Assembly (NCBI RefSeq): GCF_018141105.1
Contig: NZ_CP054839.1
Coordinates: 6,575,411 to 6,639,410, forward strand
Reading direction: 5' to 3'
DNA length: 64,000 nucleotides
Origin: Saccharopolyspora erythraea
GTDB taxonomy: Bacteria > Actinomycetota > Actinomycetes > Mycobacteriales > Pseudonocardiaceae
A program made the position numbers and the translations under genes. Below the pieces are notes generated by a model that was not told the DNA's origin, made no database searches, and saw only the letters and a program-made list of their open reading frames with translations. The stretch's first letter is position 1, and the number at the start of each line of letters is the position of its first letter. Below, piece by piece: positions 13,476-21,496 of the stretch.

Positions 13476-13844
13476 TCAGGCCGCACCTTCCGGCAGGTTC
13501 TGCTTGGCGACGTCGACCAGCGCGGCGAAGGCCTGCGAGTCGTTGACGGCCAGCTCTGCCAGGATCTTGCGGTCGACCTCCACACCGGCGGCCTTGAGAC
13601 CCTGCACGAAGCGGTTGTAGCTCATGCCGTTCTGCCGGGTCGCGGCGTTGATGCGGGTGATCCACAGCTTCCGGAAGTCGCCCTTGCGAGCCCTCCGGTC
13701 GCGGTAGGAGTAGGTCATCGAGTGGAGCATCTGCTCCTTGGCCTTGCGGTACAGGCGCGAGCGCTGACCACGGTAGCCCTTCGCCGACTCGAGAATCGTC
13801 CGGCGCTTCTTCTGGGCGTTCACTGCCCGCTTGACGCGTGCCAC
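13476..13844 (-). CDS. rplT: 50S ribosomal protein L20
   Basis: Early-assembly 23S rRNA-binding protein, 122 residues, with the usual basic N-terminal arm ([19 protein letters not shown]) and globular C-terminus ([21 protein letters not shown]). Start GTG 13844. Third gene of infC-rpmI-rplT; in other bacteria L20 represses this operon by binding mRNA structures, and hairpins occur on both sides here. Confidence 0.97.
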   Translation of the reverse strand: MARVKRAVNAQKKRRTILESAKGYRGQRSRLYRKAKEQMLHSMTYSYRDRRARKGDFRKLWITRINAATRQNGMSYNRFVQGLKAAGVEVDRKILAELAVNDSQAFAALVDVAKQNLPEGAA

Positions 13845-13907
13845 GGGGTCCGTCCTGTTGATCTCATCGGGGGCGGGGCGACCGCCCGGGCGTGGGACTG
13901 GGATTCA

Positions 13908-13933
13908 CACGGCGGGCCCGGGAGCCCGCCGTG
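13908..13933 (-). promoter_or_regulatory. hairpin between rpmI and rplT
   Basis: Perfect 10-bp arms (CACGGCGGGC/GCCCGCCGTG) with a 6-base loop, 20 bases after the rpmI stop and 64 before the rplT start. It may be a processing or stabilising element or an L20 target; no T tract follows. Confidence 0.6.
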
Positions 13934-13953
13934 AGCGCGGATGGGGATCCGGC

Positions 13954-14148
13954 TCAGCGACCCAGCAGCTTGTTGATGCGCTTGACGTCGGCCTTGGCAA
14001 CCGCTTCGGTGCCCTCGAGCCGGCGGGTGACGCGGCTGGACTTCTTCTCCAGGATGTGCCGACGACCGGCCTGCTCCCGGCGCAGCTTGCCGCTGCCCGT
14101 GACGCGGAACCGCTTGGCAGTGCCGCTGTGCGTCTTGTTCTTCGGCAT
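13954..14148 (-). CDS. rpmI: 50S ribosomal protein L35
   Basis: A 64-residue basic ribosomal protein with the typical [21 protein letters not shown] start and [10 protein letters not shown] repeat. Normal length. It lies 116 bases after infC and 109 before rplT, and both gaps carry hairpins. Confidence 0.97.
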   Translation of the reverse strand: MPKNKTHSGTAKRFRVTGSGKLRREQAGRRHILEKKSSRVTRRLEGTEAVAKADVKRINKLLGR

Positions 14149-14185
14149 CTTCGATCCTCAATTTCTTCGGGGGTTCGCATGGAAG

Positions 14186-14214
14186 CCGGGCAGGATCTGC
14201 TCGACCCTGCCCGG
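14186..14214 (-). promoter_or_regulatory. hairpin between infC and rpmI
   Basis: Perfect 9-bp arms (CCGGGCAGG/CCTGCCCGG) with an 11-base loop, about 50 bases after the infC stop. Third strong hairpin of this ribosomal operon; it may set relative expression by attenuation or cleavage. Confidence 0.6.
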
Positions 14215-14264
14215 TCACATGCGCGTTCCGTCGAACACGGCGGGCTCGTGCGCCCCGCCGCGGC

Positions 14265-14807
14265 TTACGACGCGTTCGCCTTGGGCTTGGTCTTGTTGGT
14301 CTTGTGCGGCGCCAGGACCATGATCATGTTCCGGCCGTCCTGCTTCGGGTTGGCCTCGATGAAGCCCAGCTCGGAAACGTCGTCGGCCAGCCTTTGCAGC
14401 AACCGGAAGCCCAGCTCGGGACGCGACTGCTCACGACCGCGGAACATGATCGTCACCTTGACCTTGTGACCCTGGCCGAGGAAGCGGGACACGTGGCCCT
14501 TCTTCGTCTCGTAGTCGTGCGGGTCGATCTTCGGGCGGAGCTTCTGCTCCTTGATGACGGTCTGCTGCTGGTTGCGGCGCGATTCGCGAGCCTTCTGCGC
14601 ACTCTCGTACTTGAACTTGCCGTAGTCCATGAGCTTGCAGACCGGCGGGCGCGCCTGCGGGGCGACCTCGACAAGGTCCAGATCCGCTTCCTGCGCCAGC
14701 CGGAGCGCGTCCTCGATGCGGACGATACCGACCTGTTCGCCGTTGGGTCCGACCAACCGGACCTCGGGCACGCGGATGCGGTCGTTGATGCGCGTCTCGG
14801 AGCTGAT
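14265..14807 (-). CDS. infC: translation initiation factor IF-3
   Basis: Binds the 30S subunit and checks start codon and initiator tRNA. The coding part begins [20 protein letters not shown] and gives 180 residues, the standard length. It has both domains: [16 protein letters not shown] in the N-domain and [19 protein letters not shown] in the C-domain. The likely start is ATC at 14807: GAGGAGG lies four bases upstream, whereas the in-frame GTG at 14843 would put this ribosome site inside the gene. A rare start lets IF-3 limit its own translation in other bacteria. Confidence 0.94.
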   Translation of the reverse strand: MSSETRINDRIRVPEVRLVGPNGEQVGIVRIEDALRLAQEADLDLVEVAPQARPPVCKLMDYGKFKYESAQKARESRRNQQQTVIKEQKLRPKIDPHDYETKKGHVSRFLGQGHKVKVTIMFRGREQSRPELGFRLLQRLADDVSELGFIEANPKQDGRNMIMVLAPHKTNKTKPKANAS

Positions 14808-14871
14808 GGGGCCTCCTCGGTTCGATGGCTTGCACTGCTGCACCGCGGCGCGTGAAGCTCGCCCCTCGAAC

Positions 14872-14887
14872 CGGTATGGCGATACCG
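14872..14887. promoter_or_regulatory. small inverted repeat upstream of infC
   Basis: CGGTAT-GGCG-ATACCG, 65 bases upstream of the ATC start of infC and between it and the divergent DUF1844 gene. It may be a leader hairpin or an operator; nothing else identifies it. Confidence 0.3.
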
Positions 14888-15029
14888 TTCGTTCCGCCGA
14901 GGCGCGTGCGCCACCGGCGGGACCAAGACCCGGAAGCCTTCAAGAATGCGGCTACTCGGGTGGGAGCGGGGCTCCACTTTGCCGCCCCCGGCTGCGCGGG
15001 GGCTGGTCGCTCGTGCCAGGGTAGCAGGC

Positions 15030-15425
15030 GTGACCGAACGGCAGCCAACCCAGCCCTCCGCCGACGCCGGCGACGAGCAGTTCCACGACGCGGACATGCA
15101 GCTCAACGTCCGCGAGCTCGCCGATGTTCCCAGCGTCGAGGTCATCAGCCGCGCCGCCGTCATGCTGATGTCGGCCGCCGCCGAGAAGCTGGGCCTCAGC
15201 CACGACGACCCCGACGCCGCGCCGTCGCGGGACCTGGACGAGGCGCGCCGCCTGATCACCGCCCTGGCGGGCCTGGTGACCTCGGCCGTGGAGTACCTGG
15301 GGCCGCACGCGGGGCCGATCCGCGACGGGCTGCAGAGCCTGCAGCGCGCCTTCCGCGAGTCCTCCGCGGTGCCCGACGCCCCCGGCCAGGGACCGGGCGA
15401 GAAGTACACGGGCCCCGTGTACTGA
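15030..15425 (+). CDS. DUF1844 protein
   Basis: A 131-residue cytosolic protein of unknown function that regularly neighbours infC in actinobacteria. The core VRELADVPSVEVISRAAVMLM followed by HDDPDAAPSRDLDEARRLITAL is the DUF1844 signature; the N-terminus is Gln/Ser/Asp-rich. Start GTG 15030 is preferred over an upstream in-frame start that would run through the infC promoter region. Divergent from infC. Its last codons enter a short tandem repeat. Confidence 0.85.
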   Translation: MTERQPTQPSADAGDEQFHDADMQLNVRELADVPSVEVISRAAVMLMSAAAEKLGLSHDDPDAAPSRDLDEARRLITALAGLVTSAVEYLGPHAGPIRDGLQSLQRAFRESSAVPDAPGQGPGEKYTGPVY

Positions 15426-15522
15426 CCCGGCCCGTTGCACTGACCCGGACCGCTGTACTGACCGGCCCGGTTTGCTGACCGGCTTCGAGCACTGAACGGC
15501 TCGGAGCACTGGCGGGCTCGGC
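15421..15522 (+). repeat. degenerate 17-18 bp tandem repeat
   Basis: About six units beginning ACTGACCCGGCCCGTTG (15421, 15439, 15457, 15474, 15491, 15508), each starting (A)CTG and diverging along the array. The DUF1844 stop codon lies in the first unit. It may be a remnant slippage array; no coding role beyond the stop. Confidence 0.7.
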
Positions 15523-15604
15523 ACCGGAGGCGGACCCGGCCGAACCCCGGCTAACGTCACCCCTGCGCGACCGCGGTGGTCATGCGCGACGGAGGTGCGC
15601 TGAA

Positions 15605-16243
15605 GTGGTTTCCCCGGACCGGATACTCGTTTTCGCCGCCACGGCCCTGCTCATCATCGCCGTGCCGGGGCCGAGCGTGCTGTTCGTGGTCGGACGCGCG
15701 CTGGCCCACGGCCGCCGGGTCGCGCTGACCAGCGTGCTCGGCAACGCGATCGGCACCTGCGTGCTCGTGGTGGCGATCGCCCTGGGCGTGGGGTCGGTCG
15801 TGGAGCGCTCGCTGGTCGCGTTCACCGCCCTGAAGCTCGCCGGGGCCGCCTACCTGGTCTTCCTCGGCGTCAAGGCGTGGCGGGCCGGCGGGGCGCCCAC
15901 CGGAGCGATGCCCGAGCTGACCGCCACGCGCGGCGGCCTGCGCACGCTGTGGGAGGGCTTCGCGGTCGGCGTGGCCAACCCGAAGTCGCTCATCTTCCTG
16001 TCAGCGGTGCTGCCGCAGTTCGTCGACCACCCCAGCGGTCACGTTCCGGTCCAGATGCTCGCGCTGGGGCTGATCGCGATCACCATCGGGCTCGTGTCGG
16101 ACAGCGCGTGGGGCCTGTCGGCCGCCACCGCCCGCGCGTGGTTCGCCGGCTCGCGGCGCCGCCTGGGCCTTGCCCAGCGGACCGGCGGCCTGGCCATGAT
16201 CGGCCTGGGCATCGCGGTCGCGGTCACCGGCCGCCGGGAGTGA
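15605..16243 (+). CDS. LysE/RhtB-family amino acid exporter
   Basis: A 212-residue inner-membrane protein with five to six hydrophobic segments. IIAVPGPSVLFVVGRALAHG (near residues 17-36) and FAVGVANPKSLIFL with LPQFVD are the family signatures. These proteins export amino acids or derivatives with proton antiport. Start GTG 15605 with GGAGG nine bases upstream. Convergent with arsR; no regulator of the LysG type adjoins. A truncated relative lies at 29.9-30.2 kb. Confidence 0.88.
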   Translation: MVSPDRILVFAATALLIIAVPGPSVLFVVGRALAHGRRVALTSVLGNAIGTCVLVVAIALGVGSVVERSLVAFTALKLAGAAYLVFLGVKAWRAGGAPTGAMPELTATRGGLRTLWEGFAVGVANPKSLIFLSAVLPQFVDHPSGHVPVQMLALGLIAITIGLVSDSAWGLSAATARAWFAGSRRRLGLAQRTGGLAMIGLGIAVAVTGRRE

Positions 16244-16270
16244 CGAGCCGGGTCCGGCGAGCGGTCCGGG

Positions 16271-16540
16271 TCACGCGAGCACCGTCTCGACTGCGGCGGG
16301 GGCCAGCACCACGGACACCGCGCGCAGGGTCTCGGCGCGCACCCGGTAGTAGATCCACGTGCCGCGCCGCTCCCCCTCGATCACCCCGGCTTCGCGCAGC
16401 ACCTTGAGGTGGTGCGAGATCGTGGGGCCGGAGAGGTCGAAGGCACCCGTCAGGTCGCACACGCACGCCTCGCCGCCGCCGTGCGAGGCGATCAGCGACA
16501 GCAGCCGCAGCCGCACCGGGTCGCCGATCGCCTTGAACAC
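16271..16540 (-). CDS. arsR: ArsR-family repressor, N-terminally trimmed
   Basis: An 89-residue winged-helix repressor. It keeps the arsenite-type metal site ACVCDL (two Cys spaced by one) and the recognition helix LSGPTISHHLKVLREAG. The only in-frame start is GTG 16540 (VFKAIGDPVRLRLL). The frame continues upstream with family-like AARIRAELAR but no start codon, and there it overlaps a fragment of arsI/cadI in another frame. It therefore seems to have lost its first residues in a rearrangement; it may be translated from the arsI fragment's ribosome site or be inactive. Confidence 0.75.
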   Translation of the reverse strand: MFKAIGDPVRLRLLSLIASHGGGEACVCDLTGAFDLSGPTISHHLKVLREAGVIEGERRGTWIYYRVRAETLRAVSVVLAPAAVETVLA

Positions 16541-16662
16541 CCGGGCCAGTTCGGCCCGTATCCGGGCCGCCGCTTGGCCGGCGCGGCACCGAAGAGGTTC
16601 GAGTAGAAGGAGATCGAGCCCTCGAGGTCACCGACGCGGAGGGCTGGCTGGACGCGCGACAT
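16492..16662 (-). pseudogene. arsI/cadI N-terminal fragment
   Basis: A 56-codon frame begins MSRVQPALRVGDLEGS and continues FYSNLFGAAPAKRRPGY, the first ~37 residues of the ArsI/CadI glyoxalase-fold dioxygenase (a C-As lyase in known members). It then reads through arsR in the wrong frame and stops at 16492. AGGAG precedes the ATG, so the original start region is intact. The rest of the gene lies on the other strand from 16693. Confidence 0.8.
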
Positions 16663-16692
16663 CACGACTCCTGTCTAGATGCATGTCGAAAC

Positions 16693-16998
16693 AGCGAACC
16701 GCCGCTGAAGCTCGTGCTCATCTAGGGCGAGCCGGGCCAGGCCACCGCCGTGGACCACCTCAGGGTGGAGGTCGGCGACGGCGAGGCCGTCGGCGAGGCC
16801 ACCCGGCGGCTGTCGGAGCTGTGGCTGTTCACGCAGGTCGAGAACGACACCACCTACTGCTACGCCCGCCAGGACAAGGTGTGGGTGTACGGGCCCGGCG
16901 GCGAACCGTGGGAGGTCTACGTGGTCAAGGCCGACTCCGAGACCGCGGGGCAGGCACCCGAGCTCCGGACGACCGGGAACCAGACCGCCTGCTGCTGA
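16693..16998 (+). pseudogene. arsI/cadI C-terminal fragment, inverted
   Basis: The plus strand encodes SEPPLKLVLI, an in-frame TAG at 16723, then GEPGQATAVDHLRVEV onward to QDKVWVYGPGGEPWEVYVVK and a terminal CC, which is the remaining two thirds of the same ArsI/CadI protein. The usual vicinal Cys pair reads NDTTYCYAR here, so one metal-binding Cys is lost. Opposite orientation, stop codon and Cys loss all indicate a dead gene. A GTG at 16750 could still give an 82-residue peptide. Confidence 0.8.
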
Positions 16999-17024
16999 TC
17001 TTCCCGGCGACCGACGATCGCACC

Positions 17025-17066
17025 GGGCCTGCTCCGCACGGCGTCGACAGCCGGCGGAGCAGGCCC
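17025..17066. terminator. bidirectional terminator hairpin
   Basis: Perfect 12-bp arms GGGCCTGCTCCG/CGGAGCAGGCCC around an 18-base loop, between the convergent arsI remnant and the exonuclease-fold gene, whose stop is 7 bases away. Confidence 0.75.
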
Positions 17067-17072
17067 TGGTCC

Positions 17073-17948
17073 TCACAGCGCGAAGTCGGCGGTGGCGGCG
17101 CGGTGGTCGGTGCCGCGGGTGCGGACGACCTCCGCGCCCACCTCCCGCACTCCCCGGTACAGCACGTGGTCGAGACGGGCGACCGGGAAGGCCGCGGGCC
17201 AGGTGAAGCCCAGGCCGCGCTGCGCGTGCTGGAGGCGCAGCCGCCCGAGCTGCGGGTCGGTGCCCGCGGTGTTGAGGTCGGCCAGGACGATGACGCGCTC
17301 GGCGTCGTCGGCCGCGACCGCCTCGGCCAGCTTCGCCAGGCCGAGGTCGCGCCGGCCGACCGAGTCCGGCCGCAGCGACGGCAGGTGCGCCACGTAGACG
17401 GCGACCGGACCGCTCGGCGTGGTGATGCTCGCCCGCATGGCGCGAGTCCAGCCCAGGCCGAGGTCGACGGGCTCGGCGCCGCGGATGGGGTAGCTGCTCC
17501 ACAGGCCGACCGTGCCCATGGTGCGGTGGTGCGGGTGTCCGTCGGCAAGCACGTCGTCGAGTTCCCGCCGGCTGTCGCCCGCCATCTCCTGCACGCCGAT
17601 CACGTCGGCCCCGGTGCTCGCCAGGTCGCGGGCCGTCGCGGCCGGGTCGGCGTTCTGCGCGTACAGGTTCTGCGTCACCACGCGCACGTCGCCTGCTTCC
17701 GCCGAGGCCGACGGCAGGAACGACGGACCGAACATCGCCGCCCACACCAGCGCGGGCACCAGGACCGCGACGACGGCGCGGGAGCGGGCGAGCAGCGCGC
17801 CCACCGCGACCAGCGGGACGCCGAGCCCGAGCCAGGGCACGACGCTGTCGAGCATCGTGCCCGCTGCCCCCGGGACGACCGCGTGCCCCGCCAGCAGCAG
17901 CGCGAGCCCCGCCGCGGCGGCGGCCACCGCCACGTCCCGGGCTCTCAC
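17073..17948 (-). CDS. membrane endonuclease/exonuclease/phosphatase-family protein
   Basis: A 291-residue protein with three N-terminal hydrophobic segments (about 1-85) and an extracellular EEP domain. Metal and catalytic motifs are QNLYAQN, GVQEMAGDS, VLADLNTAG and the terminal TDHRAATADF with the general-base His. The family includes DNases, lipid phosphatases and sphingomyelinases; the topology suggests an external phosphoester substrate. The start GTG 17948 overlaps the stop of the secreted glycosidase-like gene (GTGA), so the two are made together. Confidence 0.85.
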   Translation of the reverse strand: MRARDVAVAAAAAGLALLLAGHAVVPGAAGTMLDSVVPWLGLGVPLVAVGALLARSRAVVAVLVPALVWAAMFGPSFLPSASAEAGDVRVVTQNLYAQNADPAATARDLASTGADVIGVQEMAGDSRRELDDVLADGHPHHRTMGTVGLWSSYPIRGAEPVDLGLGWTRAMRASITTPSGPVAVYVAHLPSLRPDSVGRRDLGLAKLAEAVAADDAERVIVLADLNTAGTDPQLGRLRLQHAQRGLGFTWPAAFPVARLDHVLYRGVREVGAEVVRTRGTDHRAATADFAL

Positions 17949-19891
17949 AGCGGGCCCGGGCAGAGCCGGCGCGGGGCGGTGTCGCCCTTGACGACCGCGT
18001 CCACGCATCCGGCGGGCAGCCCGTCATGGGCCTGCTGCGAGAAGTTGGCCGTCACGGTCAGGGCACCGTCGCCGAAGGTGGTCCGCTGCACCAGGTGATC
18101 GGGGGTGAGCCGGCGGAACCCGGTCATCGGCTCGGTCGCGGCGGCCTGGTGCAGCGGAGCGAAGTAGCGCTGCAACGCGGCGATCTCGGCGCCGTGGGCG
18201 TCCAGCTCGGCCTCGTTGAGCACCAGGTTCAGCGGCGTGTTGTGCAGCATCGCCATCAGCACGCGGTCGGTTGCCTGCCGCGGCAGCTTCGACCACGGCA
18301 GCTCCCAGCGGTCGGTGCCGATGACCGAGTCGTGCAGCACGGTCTGGTAGAGCGGCACCCGGTACTGCGGCGCGAACATGGCCTTGGCCGCGTCGGCGGG
18401 CAGTTCCACCGGTTTGAAGAACGCCTGCGGTGCGCCTTCGGGTGCGTAGCCGCCCCAGAACTCCTTGTCCTTCTCCAGTTCCCACAGGTGGTCGCTGACC
18501 GGGGTCGACGACCCGTGGTTGTAGGACACCACCGGCGCCGACCACGCGCCCGCGCTCTCCGAACCCAGGACGAGATCCCCGGCCAGCCGTCCCATCCGGT
18601 CGAGCCGGTTGCGCCGGTCGCGCTCCTTGTTCATCGGGTGCGCGGGACTGTGGTCGGTGTGCAGCTCACCCGCCCCGTCGACGTCGAGGAAGTAGCTGTT
18701 GGCGCCGTTGGCGGTCATCTCCCGGGTCCGGTCGGCCATCAGCCGCGGGTTGCGGGCGAACGCCTCCGAGCTGAGGTAGCAGCCGCGGTCGCGGAAGCCG
18801 GGCAGGACCTCGCCGTCGGCCTTGCGCACGCAGGCGTCCTGCCACACCGGGGCGGGCCAGCGCGAGGACGGGTTGTCGGCCTGCGCAGGGTCCTGGGCGT
18901 TGGCCCACGAGTCGTAGGGACCGACGAGGTATCCGGCGTCCTTGGCGGCCTTGGTCGCCTCGGGGCTCATCGGCCGGTCGTCGGCGTCGTAGCCCAGCCA
19001 CATCCGGTCGACGCCCAGTTCGCGCAGGCGCCGGACGCCCTCCGGTGTGCGCGCCTGACCCCACGTGTAGGCGTGGAAGGCCCCGACCAGCTTGCCGACC
19101 TGGGGGTTCTCGGCGATCTTGCGCCGCAGGGTCTCGCGTCCGCCGTGCTCGTCGAGCCACCGCCGGTAGTCGCGGGCGGGTGCGACGGGCGAGCCGTCGG
19201 TGAGCGCGAAGGTGACCGTGTGGTCGAGGGTGCCCTCGCGCGCCGAGAAGCCGTGGACGGCCTCGGCGTGCAGGCGTCCCCGCTGCGAGACGAACCGCAG
19301 CGAGGTTCCGATGTCGTTCTCGGCGATGTAGCTGACGCCTCGGCCCGCACCGGAGTGGCCCCAGAACGGCATGGTGAGCCCGCCCGCCATCTCCGCCTCG
19401 GACCCGGCGAGCCTGGCTTCCCCGGAGTTCCACCACGGGTCGGCAACGGGCACCGACAGCCCCTCGCCGCGGGGGAACTGCATCTCGGAGACGCCCGGAT
19501 CGGTGCCGGTGACCGGCCAGGTCATCTCGCTGTCGCGGCCGGCGTGCACCGCGATCGACAGGCGTCCGGCCTGTTCGGAGGCGGTGACGGTCATCCCCGG
19601 GTAGCGCCAGCTCGCCCTGCCGTCCTCCACCCGCACCGGTCCGGCGGGGCCGAGCGGTTCGGCGGCCGGGGCCGAGAGCTGCCACCCGCGGCCGTCGGCC
19701 GTCCTGGCCTCGACCTCCAGCGTCGCCGGGTCCACCACGGCCCGGCCACCCGCGAGCGGCACCACGACCCGGTCGCCGTCGAGCTCGATCTCGGGCGCGG
19801 CTGCCTGCGACGTCGCGCCGAGTCCGCCCGTCATCACGCACAGCGCGCCGACCAGGCACGCCGCGGTTCGTTGTCTGCGCATGGACATCAC
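17945..19891 (-). CDS. secreted glycoside hydrolase-like protein
   Basis: A 648-residue exported protein: signal peptide with cleavage near ATSQA/AAP (about residue 31), a beta-sandwich-like N-terminal region with WRYPGMTVT, then a TIM-barrel-like core. Candidate catalytic acids are Asp in ANSYFLDVDGAG and Glu in LVLGSESAGAW. The arrangement resembles GH101/GH129-type or DUF5696 enzymes; I am unsure of the family. It is coupled to the exonuclease-fold gene and divergent from a response regulator, with a direct-repeat operator between. Confidence 0.65.
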   Translation of the reverse strand: MMSMRRQRTAACLVGALCVMTGGLGATSQAAAPEIELDGDRVVVPLAGGRAVVDPATLEVEARTADGRGWQLSAPAAEPLGPAGPVRVEDGRASWRYPGMTVTASEQAGRLSIAVHAGRDSEMTWPVTGTDPGVSEMQFPRGEGLSVPVADPWWNSGEARLAGSEAEMAGGLTMPFWGHSGAGRGVSYIAENDIGTSLRFVSQRGRLHAEAVHGFSAREGTLDHTVTFALTDGSPVAPARDYRRWLDEHGGRETLRRKIAENPQVGKLVGAFHAYTWGQARTPEGVRRLRELGVDRMWLGYDADDRPMSPEATKAAKDAGYLVGPYDSWANAQDPAQADNPSSRWPAPVWQDACVRKADGEVLPGFRDRGCYLSSEAFARNPRLMADRTREMTANGANSYFLDVDGAGELHTDHSPAHPMNKERDRRNRLDRMGRLAGDLVLGSESAGAWSAPVVSYNHGSSTPVSDHLWELEKDKEFWGGYAPEGAPQAFFKPVELPADAAKAMFAPQYRVPLYQTVLHDSVIGTDRWELPWSKLPRQATDRVLMAMLHNTPLNLVLNEAELDAHGAEIAALQRYFAPLHQAAATEPMTGFRRLTPDHLVQRTTFGDGALTVTANFSQQAHDGLPAGCVDAVVKGDTAPRRLCPGPL

Positions 19892-19904
19892 GTTGCTGGG
19901 CGCT

Positions 19905-19922
19905 GATGAGAGTCCGATGAGA
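19905..19922. promoter_or_regulatory. OmpR-type direct repeat
   Basis: GATGAGA-GTCC-GATGAGA: two identical 7-mers with an 11-base period, as expected for an OmpR/PhoB dimer on one DNA face. It lies between the secreted glycosidase gene (starts 19891) and the response regulator (starts 19959). Confidence 0.55.
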
Positions 19923-19943
19923 ACGGGCGCGCCGAACCGCCGG

Positions 19944-19949
19944 TAGCAT
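19944..19949 (+). promoter_or_regulatory. -10 box TAGCAT of the response regulator
   Basis: TAGCAT ends nine bases before the GTG start. No ribosome site lies between, so the transcript is probably leaderless. Confidence 0.45.
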
Positions 19950-19958
19950 CCGCGGACT

Positions 19959-20633
19959 GTGCGGGTGCTGGTGGTCGAGGACGAGCCGGGCGTGCGCGAC
20001 GCCGTGGTCCGCGGGCTCGAGAGCGAGGGCTACGAGATCCGGGCGGCCGGGGACGGTGCGAGGGCGCTGACCGAGATCACCGCGTGGCGGCCCGGGGCGA
20101 TCGTGCTCGACCTGCTGATGCCGTTCATGGACGGGCTGACGATGTGCCGCCGCTTGCGCGCCTACGGCGACCGCACGCCGATCCTGGTGCTCACCGCGCG
20201 CGACGCGGTGGCCGACCGGATCGACGGGCTCGACGCGGGCGCGGACGACTACCTGGTCAAGCCCTTCGACCTGGACGAGCTGCTCGCGCGGGTGCGGGCG
20301 CTGCTGCGGCGCAGCTACCCCGGCGACGACACCGTGCTGCGCTGCGCGGACCTGACCGTGGACACCGGGGCGCACCGGGTGCGGCGCGGTCAGCGGACGG
20401 TGGAGCTCAGCCGGACCGAGTACGCGCTGCTGGAGGTGCTGCTGCGCAACGCCGGTCAGGCGATGCCGCGCGGGTTGCTCGTCGAGCGGGTGTGGGGCCA
20501 GGACTTCGGGCCGTCGTCGAACTCGCTGGAGGTCTACGTCCGCTACCTGCGGCGCAAGCTGGAGGCCGCCGGGGAACCGAGGCTCGTGCACACCGTGCGC
20601 GGCGTCGGGTACCGGCTGGACGAGTCACTTTGA
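19959..20633 (+). CDS. OmpR-family response regulator
   Basis: A 224-residue two-component regulator. The receiver (1-120) has the acidic pocket EDE (7-9), phosphoacceptor Asp51 in IVLDLLMP, and Lys in YLVKPFD. The C-terminal winged helix (about 130-224) has LSRTEYALLEVL and SNSLEVYVRYLRRKL. Start GTG 19959, probably leaderless. No kinase gene follows; the next gene is a MerR regulator on the other strand. The nearest sensor kinase is 7.3 kb downstream in the same orientation. The direct repeat upstream may be its own binding site. Confidence 0.93.
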   Translation: MRVLVVEDEPGVRDAVVRGLESEGYEIRAAGDGARALTEITAWRPGAIVLDLLMPFMDGLTMCRRLRAYGDRTPILVLTARDAVADRIDGLDAGADDYLVKPFDLDELLARVRALLRRSYPGDDTVLRCADLTVDTGAHRVRRGQRTVELSRTEYALLEVLLRNAGQAMPRGLLVERVWGQDFGPSSNSLEVYVRYLRRKLEAAGEPRLVHTVRGVGYRLDESL

Positions 20634-20654
20634 CGGGTGCGCGGGGGCCGGAGG

Positions 20655-21392
20655 TCAGCTGTCGGACACGGCGGTCCGGCGCCGCCTGCCGCGGTCGGCG
20701 AGCACGTCGAGGATCCGTCGCCACGCCGGTGACGCCTCGGCGACCCGGGAGAAGGCCAGTTCCATGTTCCCCGGTCGGCTGCTGTCGCGTTCGTGCTCGA
20801 GCTCCCATCTGTCCAGCTCTTCGATGAGCTGGTCCACGCGGGGATCGTCCGGGTCCCAGTCGACCGACTGATCGCAGAGGAGGTACAGGCGGACCGTCTC
20901 GGGGTCGTCGAAGCTGGCGGTCTTGTCCCGTATTCCCTGCTCCATGGCGTCCGGGTCCAGTGCCTGCATCAGGATCCAGGTGTCGCGCTCGAGCAGTACG
21001 GTCCGTTCGCTGACCCCGAGGCTGCGCATCCGGTCGAGGTTGGCGACGACTTCGGGGGGCAGGACAAGCCTTTCGCCGCTGTCCAGTTCGGCGATGCGGT
21101 GGCGGTGCTGGGTGAGCTGGTCGATCTTGCGCTGCAGTTCGGCGTCGATGTCGGTGATGGCCGCGGCGAACTCGGCCTGCTGTGCGTGCAGCAGCGCGTC
21201 GATGCGGGCCAGCGGCACCCCGGCGTCGGCGAGGGTCCTGATCCGGATGAGATCCACCGCGGCTTGCGCGCTGTAGCGGCGGTAACCGGAGGCATCGCGC
21301 TCCGGCTCGGGCAACAGCCCGACCTGGTGGTAGTGGCGAACGGTGCGCACGGTCACGCCGGCGGTCGCCGCGAGCTGGCTGATCGTGAGCAC
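20655..21392 (-). CDS. MerR-family transcriptional regulator
   Basis: A 245-residue regulator. The N-terminal MerR helix-turn-helix is LTISQLAATAGVTVRTVRHYH with wing SGYRRYSAQA. A coiled coil (about 80-120) and a C-terminal ligand-type domain of ~110 residues without a recognised cofactor site follow. Start GTG 21392 has GGAGGAG upstream; earlier in-frame codons lack one. It is divergent from the SUKH fusion gene and convergent with the response regulator. Ligand unknown. Confidence 0.9.
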   Translation of the reverse strand: MLTISQLAATAGVTVRTVRHYHQVGLLPEPERDASGYRRYSAQAAVDLIRIRTLADAGVPLARIDALLHAQQAEFAAAITDIDAELQRKIDQLTQHRHRIAELDSGERLVLPPEVVANLDRMRSLGVSERTVLLERDTWILMQALDPDAMEQGIRDKTASFDDPETVRLYLLCDQSVDWDPDDPRVDQLIEELDRWELEHERDSSRPGNMELAFSRVAEASPAWRRILDVLADRGRRRRTAVSDS

Positions 21393-21496
21393 CGTTCTCC
21401 TCCGGTTTTCGCCGAAACCCAAGCACACGCCGTTGCACTGTCCATGCTTCTTATACACCCGATGACCTCACTCGTTGCGCCGTAGAGTCGTTCGGT

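Noticed and set aside
16683-16694. MSKQ-like start on the plus strand that resembles an ArsR N-terminus, suggesting a clean reciprocal inversion
   Set aside because: Only four residues match and the same bases form a likely operator (TTCGACATGCATCTAGA on the other strand); coincidence is more likely.
18026-20591. Long open frames on both strands across the secreted glycosidase and response regulator
   Set aside because: Shadows of the glycosidase and response-regulator genes.
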